This document shows positions 7,999-16,019 of a stretch of 47,796 nt of DNA, one piece after another. The position numbers and the translations under genes were made by a program. The stretch is from NCBI GenBank assembly GCA_018334095.1, contig JAGXTE010000048.1:1-47796 (forward strand), read 5' to 3'. The first letter of the stretch is position 1. Each line of letters opens with the position of its first letter. Under the pieces are notes generated by a model that ran no database searches, was not told the DNA's origin, and saw only the letters and a program-made list of their open reading frames with translations. The DNA is from Nitrosarchaeum sp. (GTDB lineage: Archaea > Thermoproteota > Nitrososphaeria > Nitrososphaerales > Nitrosopumilaceae).

Positions 7999-9152
7999 TG
8001 CTATTTTCACATATTTCAGATACACATTTGGGATTAGTACAATACGGATCAGAGGAACGAGAACAAGATGTATATCGTGTTTTTAATCAATCAATAGACA
8101 TTTCAATTAAAGATCATGTAGATTTTGTAATATTTGCAGGGGACATATTTCACGTTCCAAATCCAAACGGAACAGCAATAGTTCAAATGGCAAATGCATT
8201 AAAGAGATTAAAAAACAACAATATCGATTCATTTTTTATTTTAGGAGAACATGACATAAGTAGAATTCGTACAACACCAATTCCGTATGTATATCATAAC
8301 TTAGAATTTTCAAAATACATAGGACAGGGAATCCCAATTAATTACAAAGGAGTTTTAATAGTAGGATTTGACAAAATAAGAAAAGCTGAGATTCCTCAGT
8401 TTGAAGAAAAATTTAGAATCGTTGATGGAATTGCAAGTAAACATAATGGACATAAAATTTTGGTAATGCATCAAGGAATTACAGAATTTAACAAGTTTGC
8501 AGGAGAATTGCAGTCAACCGATTTACCAAAAAATTTTACGTATTATGCAATGGGACATCTACATGATCATGACATAAAGCAATTCAATCACCTTAATGGA
8601 CCTGTAGCTTATCCAGGTTCAATAGAATTAACTACAAGTGAAGGAATCAAAGAAACTAAGAAAGGGTTCTTTGAAGTAGATATATCAGATAATCAAGTAA
8701 ACCCCAATTGGGTAGAATTAGACACAAGAGAACAATTTTCATTCAAAACTGAGTATAATGAATTAACAAAATCAGTAGATGAAATTTCTAGAAAAATTGG
8801 AATTATGGAAAGAAAGCCAATAGTCGAGATAAAAATTCAGGGAGAAAATATCGAAACAGATCAAATACAAGCACAGATTTCACGGCTAAATTCACTTACA
8901 TTAAGATGTTTTTGGAGGATTATTTCCAAAGAAGCATCAGATTCCTCAGTATTTCTAGAAAGACCAAGCACAATAGATGATGAAATGCTCAGATTGTCAA
9001 TGGATGCAATTGGGTCAGAACAAATTGCAAAATTTGCAATTAAAGAATTACTTCCACTACTAGCTTCAGGACAAACCAAAGAAGCGACTCAGATCATAAT
9101 TGAGAATTTTGAGAAATTCAAAGAGGAGACACAAAATGATAACAAAAATTGA
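7998..9152 (+). CDS. mre11: Mre11 nuclease
   Basis: Mre11 is the Mn-dependent nuclease of the Mre11-Rad50 complex that processes double-strand breaks. Phosphoesterase motifs in order are: SDTHLG (D8, H10), FAGDIF (D49), LGEHD at 82-86, VMHQG (H158) and MGHLHDH (H187, H189). The usual motif III is GNHD; here the metal-binding Asn is replaced by Glu84. The 384-aa length with a C-terminal capping domain and Rad50-binding tail is normal. Its ATG overlaps the herA stop (TAATG) and its 3' end overlaps rad50 by 17 nt. Confidence 0.93.
   Translation: MLFSHISDTHLGLVQYGSEEREQDVYRVFNQSIDISIKDHVDFVIFAGDIFHVPNPNGTAIVQMANALKRLKNNNIDSFFILGEHDISRIRTTPIPYVYHNLEFSKYIGQGIPINYKGVLIVGFDKIRKAEIPQFEEKFRIVDGIASKHNGHKILVMHQGITEFNKFAGELQSTDLPKNFTYYAMGHLHDHDIKQFNHLNGPVAYPGSIELTTSEGIKETKKGFFEVDISDNQVNPNWVELDTREQFSFKTEYNELTKSVDEISRKIGIMERKPIVEIKIQGENIETDQIQAQISRLNSLTLRCFWRIISKEASDSSVFLERPSTIDDEMLRLSMDAIGSEQIAKFAIKELLPLLASGQTKEATQIIIENFEKFKEETQNDNKN
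9123..9128 (+). promoter_or_regulatory. Shine-Dalgarno site selecting the rad50 start
   Basis: GAGGAG lies 7 nt upstream of ATG 9136, inside the end of mre11. It favours this ATG over an in-frame ATG at 9100, which would add 12 non-conserved residues (RILRNSKRRHK) before the Rad50 N terminus. Confidence 0.65.
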
Positions 9153-11214
9153 ATTAGGAGATTTTTTATCTCATTCTGAAACAAAGTTAGAATTTGGTAA
9201 CGGTGTAACCGTATTTGTAGGACAAAATGGTGCAGGAAAATCAAGCATTATAGATGCAATTACATTTGCATTATTTGGTCAACATACAAGAAAATCAAAT
9301 AAAGGATTGATAAAAAGAGGATCGAATCAAGGATATGCCAAAGTAGAGTTCAACATAAATGGAAAGCAGTATCAAGCAGTAAGAAAAATAGACAATAAAG
9401 GAGGATTAGCTGCAAAATTTACTGAAAAAATTAACGATGGATTTTTAGAAATTGCAGCTGGTGAAAGAAAACAATTTGGAGAATCTATGACATCCGAAAT
9501 TGAAAAAACTATCGGATTGGGTTTTGAGAAATTAAAAATAGCATCAATTGTACAACAAGGAGAATTAAATGCAATAATCAAAGCAAAACCAAAAGAATTC
9601 AAAGAATTACTAAATGCAATAATTGGAATTGATAAATTAGATATCGCATCAGAAACTATGAAAATTATTACCAAAAACTTTCGTGAAAAAATACGAAACG
9701 ACATAGGTTATGACGATACGCATATAGATATTTTATTACGAGATCTACAAAAATACAATACAGAACTTGAAGAATCAAAACCACAGAAAGAACAACTAAA
9801 AGAAAAACAAATAGAATTACAAGAAGAGATTTCAACCCTTAGAGCAAAAGTTGAAATAGAAACCCCAAAAATAGACAAAATTAATCAATTGGAGTTAAGA
9901 AAAAAAGAATTACAAGTTTATGCAAAAACAGCAATACAAGAAATTCAACATGAAATAGCCGAAAAAGAGCACAAAATACATGATTGTGAGGGTTGTTTTG
10001 AGCACGTAAGTATGAAAAAAGACCTAGAATCAAAAATGGAGCGAATAGAGTTAGCAGTTGAAGAAAATCAAAAACGAATTCAAGATTTAAGGAGTCAAAT
10101 TGCATCACTTAAAGAAAAACAGGCTCTTGCTGAAAAGATCCAACTAAAAGACAATAAATGTCCAGTGTGTGACTCAGAAGTTGAAAAACTAAATCCATTA
10201 TTTCAAATAGAACATTTGATTCAAGAGATATCAGATATTAATGAACAAATAATTTCAGTTGAAAAAGAACGGATCGTATACAATCAAAAAAGAATTGAAT
10301 TTTCTCAAAAATTACAAAAGGCAAGAGATGCTGAAGCAACATTAAGAGCACATTCTATCAAAGATCAAGAAGATTTGATAAAAATTAAGGATGAGGTAAA
10401 AATAAAGAAAAATAGTGTTCAAAATATTCCAATTTCCAATGATGGTAATTTATTAGAGATATCTCAGATAGATTCACATGCTAAAACGATTTTTGAAAAT
10501 ATTATAAAATTAGAACATGAAACAAAAGGATTTAATCAAAAAGAATTTCTAAATCTTAAAAAAATAATTGATGGGAAACAAGTTGAACTTTCACAAATAG
10601 ATCAGCATCTTGGTGCAGTAATACAGAAAATCACAAAATACCATGAACAAATAAAAATAATACAAGATATAGTTTCAGAACTTAAAATCATTAAAAAATA
10701 TGTAGAGAAATTAGACGCAATTCAAATTAACATATTTAGTAGAGATGGTCCAGTAGCAATGAGCTTAAGATCATGGGCACTAAACACTATATCAATAAAA
10801 TCTTCAGAATATCTTACATTATTAAACACAAAAATTCAAAGAATATTACTTTCAGAAAAGACTAGAGACATATCCATATCGTGTTATTCTAAAACTGAAG
10901 TTTTGGATATCGAATCACTTAGTGGAGGTGAACAAGTGAGTGTTGCACTTGCATTAAGACTAGGCATGGCAAGTTTACTTGGTGCGTCAAATCTCAATCT
11001 AATGATTCTTGATGAGCCCACCACACATCTTGATGCGGAACGTAAAAAAGCTCTTGTTGGAGTATTATCCCAATTATCAGATATTACTAATGTCGGAAAA
11101 CCAATGCAGTTTATCATAATTACTCATGATTCGGAAATATTTGAAGATTCAAATGTAGAAAAGATTTACAAATTTGAAGCTTCTGAGCAAGGTAGTAAAG
11201 TAATATCACTATAA
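9136..11214 (+). CDS. rad50: Rad50 ATPase of the Mre11-Rad50 complex
   Basis: SMC-like ATPase that bridges DNA ends and gates Mre11. The 692-aa protein has an N-terminal ITKIELGDFLSH strand, Walker A VGQNGAGKSS (about 28-37), a Q-loop (IVQQGELNA), long Lys/Glu-rich coiled coils, a zinc hook KCPVCDSE (about 341-348), the ABC signature SLSGGEQVSVALALRLG (about 594-610) and Walker B LMILDEPTTHLD. The coiled coils are short: most archaeal Rad50 proteins are roughly 850-900 aa. The start at 9136 is set by the family N terminus and an SD site. It is the last gene of the operon. Confidence 0.94.
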   Translation: MITKIELGDFLSHSETKLEFGNGVTVFVGQNGAGKSSIIDAITFALFGQHTRKSNKGLIKRGSNQGYAKVEFNINGKQYQAVRKIDNKGGLAAKFTEKINDGFLEIAAGERKQFGESMTSEIEKTIGLGFEKLKIASIVQQGELNAIIKAKPKEFKELLNAIIGIDKLDIASETMKIITKNFREKIRNDIGYDDTHIDILLRDLQKYNTELEESKPQKEQLKEKQIELQEEISTLRAKVEIETPKIDKINQLELRKKELQVYAKTAIQEIQHEIAEKEHKIHDCEGCFEHVSMKKDLESKMERIELAVEENQKRIQDLRSQIASLKEKQALAEKIQLKDNKCPVCDSEVEKLNPLFQIEHLIQEISDINEQIISVEKERIVYNQKRIEFSQKLQKARDAEATLRAHSIKDQEDLIKIKDEVKIKKNSVQNIPISNDGNLLEISQIDSHAKTIFENIIKLEHETKGFNQKEFLNLKKIIDGKQVELSQIDQHLGAVIQKITKYHEQIKIIQDIVSELKIIKKYVEKLDAIQINIFSRDGPVAMSLRSWALNTISIKSSEYLTLLNTKIQRILLSEKTRDISISCYSKTEVLDIESLSGGEQVSVALALRLGMASLLGASNLNLMILDEPTTHLDAERKKALVGVLSQLSDITNVGKPMQFIIITHDSEIFEDSNVEKIYKFEASEQGSKVISL

Positions 11215-11253
11215 AGAATGTAACATTTTAAATCCATGATAAATAAACAAAAT

Positions 11254-11406
11254 TCAATCCAATAATTCCCAATCATTATTCCCACACTTACAAGATACAC
11301 CAGAATCTTGCAGATATTTTTCATATTCCAAATCAGAGCATGGTCCCATCTCTGGAATAGAAAATCTCACTTTACAATTTCTGCATCTAACAACAAGGGA
11401 TTCCAT
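11254..11406 (-). CDS. 50-aa zinc-ribbon protein
   Basis: A short frame beginning ATG at 11406 and ending TGA at 11254 encodes 50 aa starting MESLVVRCRNCKVRF. It has a knuckle pair C8/C11 and a second pair C39/C41 (SCKCGN), plus C23, and ends NDWELLD. Two cysteine pairs about 28 residues apart suggest a single zinc site. It lies in the gap between convergent rad50 and the cupredoxin gene, on the same strand as the latter's neighbours. The function is unknown; small archaeal zinc ribbons often bind nucleic acid or proteins. The clean cysteine spacing and the absence of any competing gene support it as real. Confidence 0.7.
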   Translation of the reverse strand: MESLVVRCRNCKVRFSIPEMGPCSDLEYEKYLQDSGVSCKCGNNDWELLD

Positions 11407-11432
11407 TTACAATTCATAATGAAATTAAACAA

Positions 11433-11470
11433 TTGTATGTTTACAATATTTACAGTAAAAATCTACTGTA
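11433..11470 (-). terminator. Tandem hairpins at the 3' end of the cupredoxin gene
   Basis: A perfect 7-bp inverted repeat (TACAGTA / TACTGTA, 6-nt loop, 11451-11470) spans the stop codon of the cupredoxin gene. A second 5-bp stem with a 4-nt loop (TTGTA / TACAA, 11433-11446) follows immediately. The T content just beyond is moderate. Possible terminator or mRNA-stabilising 3' structure; palindromes of this size do occur by chance in AT-rich DNA. Confidence 0.35.
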
Positions 11471-13205
11471 CGATTACTTTGCCTGTCATCCAAGGATGCA
11501 ACATGCAATGATAATCATACTCACCTACATCAGTAAAGACATACTCCCATGTTTCTTTTGGTATTATCATTCCTGAATCAAATAATCCATCATGGGTTGA
11601 ATGTAATCCACTAGTTACAGTATGTGCTGCTGAATCAGCATTAATCCAAAGTACTGGTTCTCCAGAGTAAATTTCAACTGTATAAGGAAGGTAGCATTCG
11701 CTTGTAGTTTCACATCCAGGAGAACTAGTTCCTAATGCCATTGTAACTTCTACTGGACCTGAACGTTTCTCAGTTGATTCAGGAGTTGGTTCTTCAGCTG
11801 GTTCTTCAACTGGTGCAGGTTCTGCAATTGGTTCTTCAACTGGTTCTTCAACTGGTTCTTCAACTGGTTCTTCAACTGGTGCAGGTTCTGCAATTGGTTC
11901 TTCAACTGGATTGACATATACCTCTTCAAATTCATTTACACCAATTTGTCCAATCATCCAAGGATGAACCAAGCAAAAGTAAGGATATGTTCCTGCTTTA
12001 TCAAAAGTAAAATCAAAACTAGTTCCAGACATAAATAATCCAGAATCAAATACACCATCTATTCCATCTGGAGTTCCAGAAGTTACAGTATGTGCTGCAG
12101 TATCATCATTACTCCATGAGACAGTATCGCCAACATTAATCTCTAAAGAGTATGGCAGATAGCAAGAGTCGCTAGTCTCACATCCAGGAGATGACACACC
12201 TTGTGGAATTGAAACTGTATGAGTTGTTGGAAGAGCAGGCATTGTCATAACTGGAGACACCATTCCTGGGGATTTCATAGCACTAACAGAATAACTTACT
12301 GTAAATTGAGTAGTGTTTTTAGTGTGAACTGCAAGTGCATTACCTGCAAACTCCCAAGAGCCCATTGCATTTTTAGGATCAACAAACGTCATCTCAAAAA
12401 TATTTGTACCATCTACAGTCCAAATTTTTTCTGGATTTTCATCAGGACCTATTGGACCTCTTAATGATATCAGTTGAATTGGTTCAGATGCAGAGTATGA
12501 AAGAATTCCAGAATAAACATCACTTGATGGAGCAATAATTACTGCAATTTGGTGTGATTCATGTCCCATTCCAGGATCTTGCACTGAATCCATAGTTCCA
12601 GAAATTACAGTATCAGATATTGAACTGTCAACTTTGTAATCAACAGTAAATGGTGTTGTATTTTTTGTATGAATTGCAACTGCATTACCTGCAAACTTCC
12701 ATTCTCCAATTGCACTATCTGGAGTTACAAATGTAAGTGCATATTTTGTTGTGCCATCTGGAGTCCAAGTTGGTTGGCCTTTAGCTTCGCCATCTTTTAG
12801 CGGACCATGTAATGCAATTAGCTGAATTGGTTCAGATGCATCATAATGTAATGTACCTGAGTAGATTTTATCAGATAATGGAATGACAGAAACTGATTGA
12901 TGTGCTTCGTGGCCAACTCCTGGATGTTGTGTAGATGTCATTCTAGTAAATCCATCCTGCAATGGTTTTTGAACTGCGCATTCACCAGGATATGCAAGTT
13001 GCACATTTGCTGCACCTAGCATACATGAATTGCCATAAGTTATACCATCAACACCGCAAACTGGATCATATTGCATAGTACATGCAACAGGTTTTGCTTC
13101 AGGTTCTACAATATATCCAGGATCCATTGCAATGAAAACTAAACTGATTGCTACTAAAACGCCCACTGCTGCAATTATTCCAATTGTAAAATTCATCTTA
13201 TCCAC
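11463..13205 (-). CDS. Membrane-anchored Kazal / double-cupredoxin protein
   Basis: A 580-aa extracytoplasmic protein. An uncleaved-looking N-terminal helix (residues 7-27) is followed by a Kazal-type domain (C42 to C76, with [18 protein letters not shown]). Two homologous beta domains come next (about 90-200 and 205-312; both contain GHEAHQ or GHESHQ, YSG, SEPIQLI, TKNTTxFTV). Cupredoxin 1 has copper ligands H372, C411, H414 and M417. A Pro/Glu/Val linker covers 433-478. Cupredoxin 2 has ligands H528, C567, H570 and M573. Blue copper proteins are thought to carry electrons in thaumarchaeal ammonia oxidation. The two cupredoxins share HTVTSG and HPWM motifs and arose by duplication. It overlaps the upstream HEAT gene by 8 nt. 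Confidence 0.88.
   Translation of the reverse strand: MDKMNFTIGIIAAVGVLVAISLVFIAMDPGYIVEPEAKPVACTMQYDPVCGVDGITYGNSCMLGAANVQLAYPGECAVQKPLQDGFTRMTSTQHPGVGHEAHQSVSVIPLSDKIYSGTLHYDASEPIQLIALHGPLKDGEAKGQPTWTPDGTTKYALTFVTPDSAIGEWKFAGNAVAIHTKNTTPFTVDYKVDSSISDTVISGTMDSVQDPGMGHESHQIAVIIAPSSDVYSGILSYSASEPIQLISLRGPIGPDENPEKIWTVDGTNIFEMTFVDPKNAMGSWEFAGNALAVHTKNTTQFTVSYSVSAMKSPGMVSPVMTMPALPTTHTVSIPQGVSSPGCETSDSCYLPYSLEINVGDTVSWSNDDTAAHTVTSGTPDGIDGVFDSGLFMSGTSFDFTFDKAGTYPYFCLVHPWMIGQIGVNEFEEVYVNPVEEPIAEPAPVEEPVEEPVEEPVEEPIAEPAPVEEPAEEPTPESTEKRSGPVEVTMALGTSSPGCETTSECYLPYTVEIYSGEPVLWINADSAAHTVTSGLHSTHDGLFDSGMIIPKETWEYVFTDVGEYDYHCMLHPWMTGKVIVQ
11788..11909 (-). repeat. Pro-Glu linker repeat in the cupredoxin gene
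   Basis: A 12-nt unit encoding EEPV recurs in tandem, and a longer block encoding [13 protein letters not shown] occurs twice. It encodes the flexible linker between the two cupredoxin domains, so length variation between strains is likely. Confidence 0.8.
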
Positions 13206-13686
13206 CAGTTAGTTTTGCAAACTTTTCATTCTTACTTAACTTTTCCATAAATTCAATATTTGATAATGCGACCACAGCAGACTCTACTACCGGAGTCTCT
13301 GGATCATTTAATGCTTTTTCTAAAATTGCTTTTGCGTCTTTTGAGCCAATCACACCAAGTGCTATTGCAGCTTCGTGTCTTACAAACAAACTAGGATCAT
13401 TAAGTGTGGCATCAGCCAAAGGAGGAATGCAACTAGATAGACACATCTGTCCAAGTGAAAATGCTGCTTCATGTCTTACAAGCTCGTTTGTATCATTTTT
13501 CAAAACTTGCGCCACATGTGGAACTTTATCTTCGCCACCAAAATCAACTAGAATGCAAGTAGCCCTAGTTCTTATGACAAAATCTGGATGAGTCAAAAGA
13601 TTCACAAAGTAGGCAGTATCTTTTTTTTCATATTTTGCCTCCATCTCCGCAAATAGATCCAATCTGTTTTGAGTTACTGCCTGCAT
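13198..13686 (-). CDS. HEAT-repeat protein with two HE motifs (half deoxyhypusine-hydroxylase-like)
   Basis: 162 aa with about four HEAT-like helical repeats. Two repeats carry RHEAAFSLG and RHEAAIALG, with the His-Glu pairs 32 residues apart and preceded by NDxxxxVRHE-type turns. Deoxyhypusine hydroxylase uses four such HE pairs in two symmetric halves to hold a di-iron centre that hydroxylates eIF5A. This protein has the content of only one half. It could dimerise to make such a site, or be a non-catalytic PBS-lyase-type HEAT scaffold. It overlaps the cupredoxin gene, so it is co-transcribed. A TATA-like stretch near 13711-13718 fits the ATG at 13686. Confidence 0.7.
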   Translation of the reverse strand: MQAVTQNRLDLFAEMEAKYEKKDTAYFVNLLTHPDFVIRTRATCILVDFGGEDKVPHVAQVLKNDTNELVRHEAAFSLGQMCLSSCIPPLADATLNDPSLFVRHEAAIALGVIGSKDAKAILEKALNDPETPVVESAVVALSNIEFMEKLSKNEKFAKLTGG

Positions 13687-13758
13687 TTTGCTTTCAGGTT
13701 TTTTATATCCTATATTAGGTTACCCGAATTATCTGCATCATCTTGAATATGCGTTATC

Positions 13759-13768
13759 TTTTTAAAAG
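13759..13768 (+). promoter_or_regulatory. TATA box of the thioredoxin-fold gene
   Basis: TTTTTAAAAG is centred 26 nt upstream of ATG 13790, giving a leaderless transcript. The spacing match is exact. Confidence 0.5.
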
Positions 13769-13789
13769 AAAAAAAATCAACGTCGAACG

Positions 13790-14452
13790 ATGAGTGTAGT
13801 AATAGGACAAAAAGCGCCAAATTTTGCAGTCTCTGATTGGGTTCAAGGAGCTCCAACAAACTTTGATCAGGAAAAAGACCACATCGTACTAGTAGAGGTA
13901 TTTCAGGTAAATTGTCCTGGCTGCTTTATGCATGCACTACCTGAGGCAATTAACATCTACAACAAATACAAAGATGACGGGGTACGTGTAATAGGAATCG
14001 CCACAGCCTTTGAAGATTATGATAAAAATACTTTGGAAAATTTGAAAAAATTAGTCGAGACAGGTGAAGTAATTGGGGAGACAAAAGATGCATTATCAAT
14101 GTACGGACAACTACAATCAGGTAACAAACTACCATACAAGATCCCATTTCCATTAGCAATGGACAAACTAACCAAGATAGATGGTAAAGTAAGTGATGAT
14201 AAAGTAATGCAGTTTATCTATGGACAAATTCCAGAATTTGATTCACAACCAGAAGAATATAGAAAACAGATAATCCAAAGAGTTAGAGATTACATGAAAT
14301 CAAAAGAGTATTCAGCGGAAACTTTTGAAAAATTTGCTTTACAAGGAACACCTTCTATGATCATAGTAGACAGAAAAGGAATCTTGAGAGATGTCTCCTT
14401 TGGACAATCAGGTAACGTAGATGCAGTTATTCAAAAATTATTAAGCGAATAA
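13790..14452 (+). CDS. Thioredoxin-fold (TlpA/peroxiredoxin-like) protein
   Basis: 220 aa beginning with an AhpC/Redoxin-like strand (GQKAPNFAVSDWV), then a redox site in FQVNCPGCFMHALPE (CPGC, residues about 43-46), VRVIGIATAFEDYD, and the cis-Pro loop QGTPSMIIVDRKGIL near residue 190. Between them is an alpha-helical insertion of about 90 residues, longer than in TlpA. There is no signal peptide, so it is cytoplasmic. The CxxC site indicates disulfide oxidoreductase activity rather than a classical one-Cys peroxidase. The partner is unknown. A TATA box exactly 26 nt upstream supports this ATG. Confidence 0.8.
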   Translation: MSVVIGQKAPNFAVSDWVQGAPTNFDQEKDHIVLVEVFQVNCPGCFMHALPEAINIYNKYKDDGVRVIGIATAFEDYDKNTLENLKKLVETGEVIGETKDALSMYGQLQSGNKLPYKIPFPLAMDKLTKIDGKVSDDKVMQFIYGQIPEFDSQPEEYRKQIIQRVRDYMKSKEYSAETFEKFALQGTPSMIIVDRKGILRDVSFGQSGNVDAVIQKLLSE

Positions 14453-14454
14453 AA

Positions 14455-14697
14455 TTATTTAGATTTTTTATCTTTTTTCTTTGATTTACTTTTATTTTCC
14501 AAAAGGTCTATTGCTCGTTGATTTGACAGAGTCCAGGCTTTGAACATCTGCCTAAAAACTTCATTTAGTTGTTTATTCTCCGAATCTCCAATCTGTACCT
14601 TGTAAGACTCCCATGCAGCAATGATTGATTGATTGCTCTTTTTTAAAAATGCTAACGCCTCTTTTTCTCCCAATAATGAAGGTGGTAAAATCACCAC
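14455..14697 (-). CDS. Conserved-looking small basic-tailed protein
   Basis: An 80-aa soluble, mostly helical protein (segment EKEALAFLKKSNQSIIAAW, then VFRQMFKAWTLSNQRAIDLLE) ending in a Lys/Ser-rich tail of about 14 residues. I do not recognise a family. The tail suggests nucleic-acid or ribosome contact but that is only inference. It converges with the thioredoxin-fold gene, 2 bp apart. Confidence 0.6.
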   Translation of the reverse strand: MVILPPSLLGEKEALAFLKKSNQSIIAAWESYKVQIGDSENKQLNEVFRQMFKAWTLSNQRAIDLLENKSKSKKKDKKSK

Positions 14698-14712
14698 TAT
14701 TTTAGGGAATAT

Positions 14713-14790
14713 CTAAAGCATAACAAGCAACACAGACAGCATCACAACAATACAAAATCCACCAATTAATGCAACCTTACCATTATCCAC
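14713..14790 (-). CDS. 25-aa single-span membrane peptide
   Basis: GTG at 14790 to TAG at 14713 encodes 25 aa: MDNGK followed by a hydrophobic helix to the end. A T-rich box (14811-14820) is centred 26 nt before the GTG, the same spacing as larger genes here. An in-frame stop three codons upstream fixes the start. No family is recognised. It is plausible as a small membrane subunit or regulator; its shortness keeps confidence moderate. Confidence 0.45.
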   Translation of the reverse strand: MDNGKVALIGGFCIVVMLSVLLVML

Positions 14791-14830
14791 AAATAATCAC
14801 CATACAGACAAAATAAAAATAAATCTCAAA

Positions 14831-14932
14831 TCAATACCCCCAAAATGGAGTACTAAGTAGCATCATCATTATTCCATAGAATGCAGCAATACTGATTGTA
14901 ATAGCAATAGCACCTTTAGTAGATTTTTTCAT
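14831..14932 (-). CDS. 33-aa single-span membrane protein
   Basis: ATG at 14932 to TGA at 14831 encodes MKKSTKG, then a transmembrane helix (about residues 8-28), then a short STPFWGY end. The basic N terminus predicts an Nin orientation. A TATA-like element around 14954-14963 is correctly placed for a leaderless start. No homologous family is known to me. Lying beside another tiny membrane gene and a small DNA-binding gene, it belongs to a cluster easily missed by gene callers. Confidence 0.55.
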   Translation of the reverse strand: MKKSTKGAIAITISIAAFYGIMMMLLSTPFWGY

Positions 14933-14984
14933 ATGATGATACGAATTAGTTCAGACTTAAGAATTTTTTAAATTCATTACCAAA

Positions 14985-15128
14985 TTAACGTAAAGCTTGT
15001 TTCAGAGTATCATTGATTACTTTGGAATAACTGTAAGATGAGTTTGTTTTCTGCATGATTTTTGCTTGTTTAGCACGAAGTTTCTTCTCAATATCATCTT
15101 CAATCATCACTGTGATTCTTTTTACCAT
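14985..15128 (-). CDS. 47-aa ribbon-helix-helix protein
   Basis: ATG at 15128 to TAA at 14985 encodes MVKRITVMIEDDIEKKLR, a classic RHH beta strand followed by helix 1. After a short turn with NSSYSYSKVINDTLKQAL comes helix 2. Such proteins dimerise and insert a two-stranded sheet in the DNA major groove, acting as small repressors or as antitoxins. No toxin gene lies beside it, so a transcription factor is more likely. CTTAAATATG (15152-15161) is a good TATA box about 28 nt upstream. The target is unknown. Confidence 0.75.
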   Translation of the reverse strand: MVKRITVMIEDDIEKKLRAKQAKIMQKTNSSYSYSKVINDTLKQALR

Positions 15129-15184
15129 TAATTATTTTTTTATGATTTATCATATTTAAGAAGAAAAGATTTTCCTCACTAGTG

Positions 15185-16018
15185 CTAATTATGATAATCT
15201 TTATTAATAATTTTAGGAGTTTTTAATTTTACAATTATTATTGTTGGTGCTACAAAATACATTCCAATATTTAATAATATTATAGAAATTCCCAATCCGA
15301 CCATCAAAAATTCAGAATCATCAGATAAAGACAATATAGATAGAGATGAGATCATTGGAGTAATCATAATCTTTACTAATTCTTTGAAGATTGGATTTTC
15401 ACGCTCGTAATCAGCTATTATAGGACTAAATGAATAGTACACATCATTAAATGAATTCATAAATAATTTTCCTGATTCTGTTTTGAGTAATTGATTGTCT
15501 CTAATTTCACGTAGTTGTTGTACTTGTGGAGCTAGTTCACTACCATATGCTGCAGTTGCAATAAGACAACCGCCGCCATTATCAATTTCTTTGGATGGTT
15601 CATCAATTGTAGTTTGATTTACCCCATGAAGATAATTAGTGCCTATAATCTCGATTCTACTATCACCAGAACCTGTAAAATTTAATGTAATAAATGAAAT
15701 TTGATCATTGACTTTTACTTTGGGAGAATATGGCTCACCATTTATGTAAAAAGTAAAATTTCCACTCAAAAGAGTTTGTGGAATGTATACTTCACCTAAA
15801 TTATTTTCAAGACCACTATTGATGTATAGAGTAAGTCGTTTTTTATCGTCATCAAATTCATAATTTAAAATATCAAAATTTGAAACTGTTTGAACTTCAA
15901 AAGAATGCCCACCAGTTTTAACTTCCAATCTGTTTACCAACCCAGTCCTATCAGATAATTGGGCAAATGCAGGTGTAATTACTAGTAGTAAAAGTAAAAC
16001 GAATAAAATTGATTTCAA
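15185..16018 (-). CDS. Exported protein with CFI-box-like motif and C-terminal membrane helix
   Basis: About 277 aa from a TTG start at 16018, one base after the L15e stop. The signal peptide is KSILFVLLLLLVITPAFAQ. A beta-rich extracellular region follows (about 20-140), then GGGCLIATAAYGSELAP with a helical stretch (VQQLREIRDN), and a transmembrane segment near the C terminus with a basic tail. The C(F/L)IATAAYGS motif is the signature of CFI-box-CTERM proteins, widespread in archaea with unknown function. A longer reading from 16135 would run through the conserved end of L15e, so I reject it. It is probably co-transcribed with L15e. Confidence 0.75.
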   Translation of the reverse strand: MKSILFVLLLLLVITPAFAQLSDRTGLVNRLEVKTGGHSFEVQTVSNFDILNYEFDDDKKRLTLYINSGLENNLGEVYIPQTLLSGNFTFYINGEPYSPKVKVNDQISFITLNFTGSGDSRIEIIGTNYLHGVNQTTIDEPSKEIDNGGGCLIATAAYGSELAPQVQQLREIRDNQLLKTESGKLFMNSFNDVYYSFSPIIADYERENPIFKELVKIMITPMISSLSILSLSDDSEFLMVGLGISIILLNIGMYFVAPTIIIVKLKTPKIINKDYHN

Positions 16019-16019
16019 T

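Noticed and set aside
9100..9135. Upstream ATG for rad50
   Set aside because: It adds 12 residues not found in Rad50, and an SD site points to ATG 9136.
11750..11935. Gln/Leu/Asn-rich 61-aa frame on the minus strand
   Set aside because: It is the out-of-frame reading of the Glu-Pro linker repeat in the cupredoxin gene.
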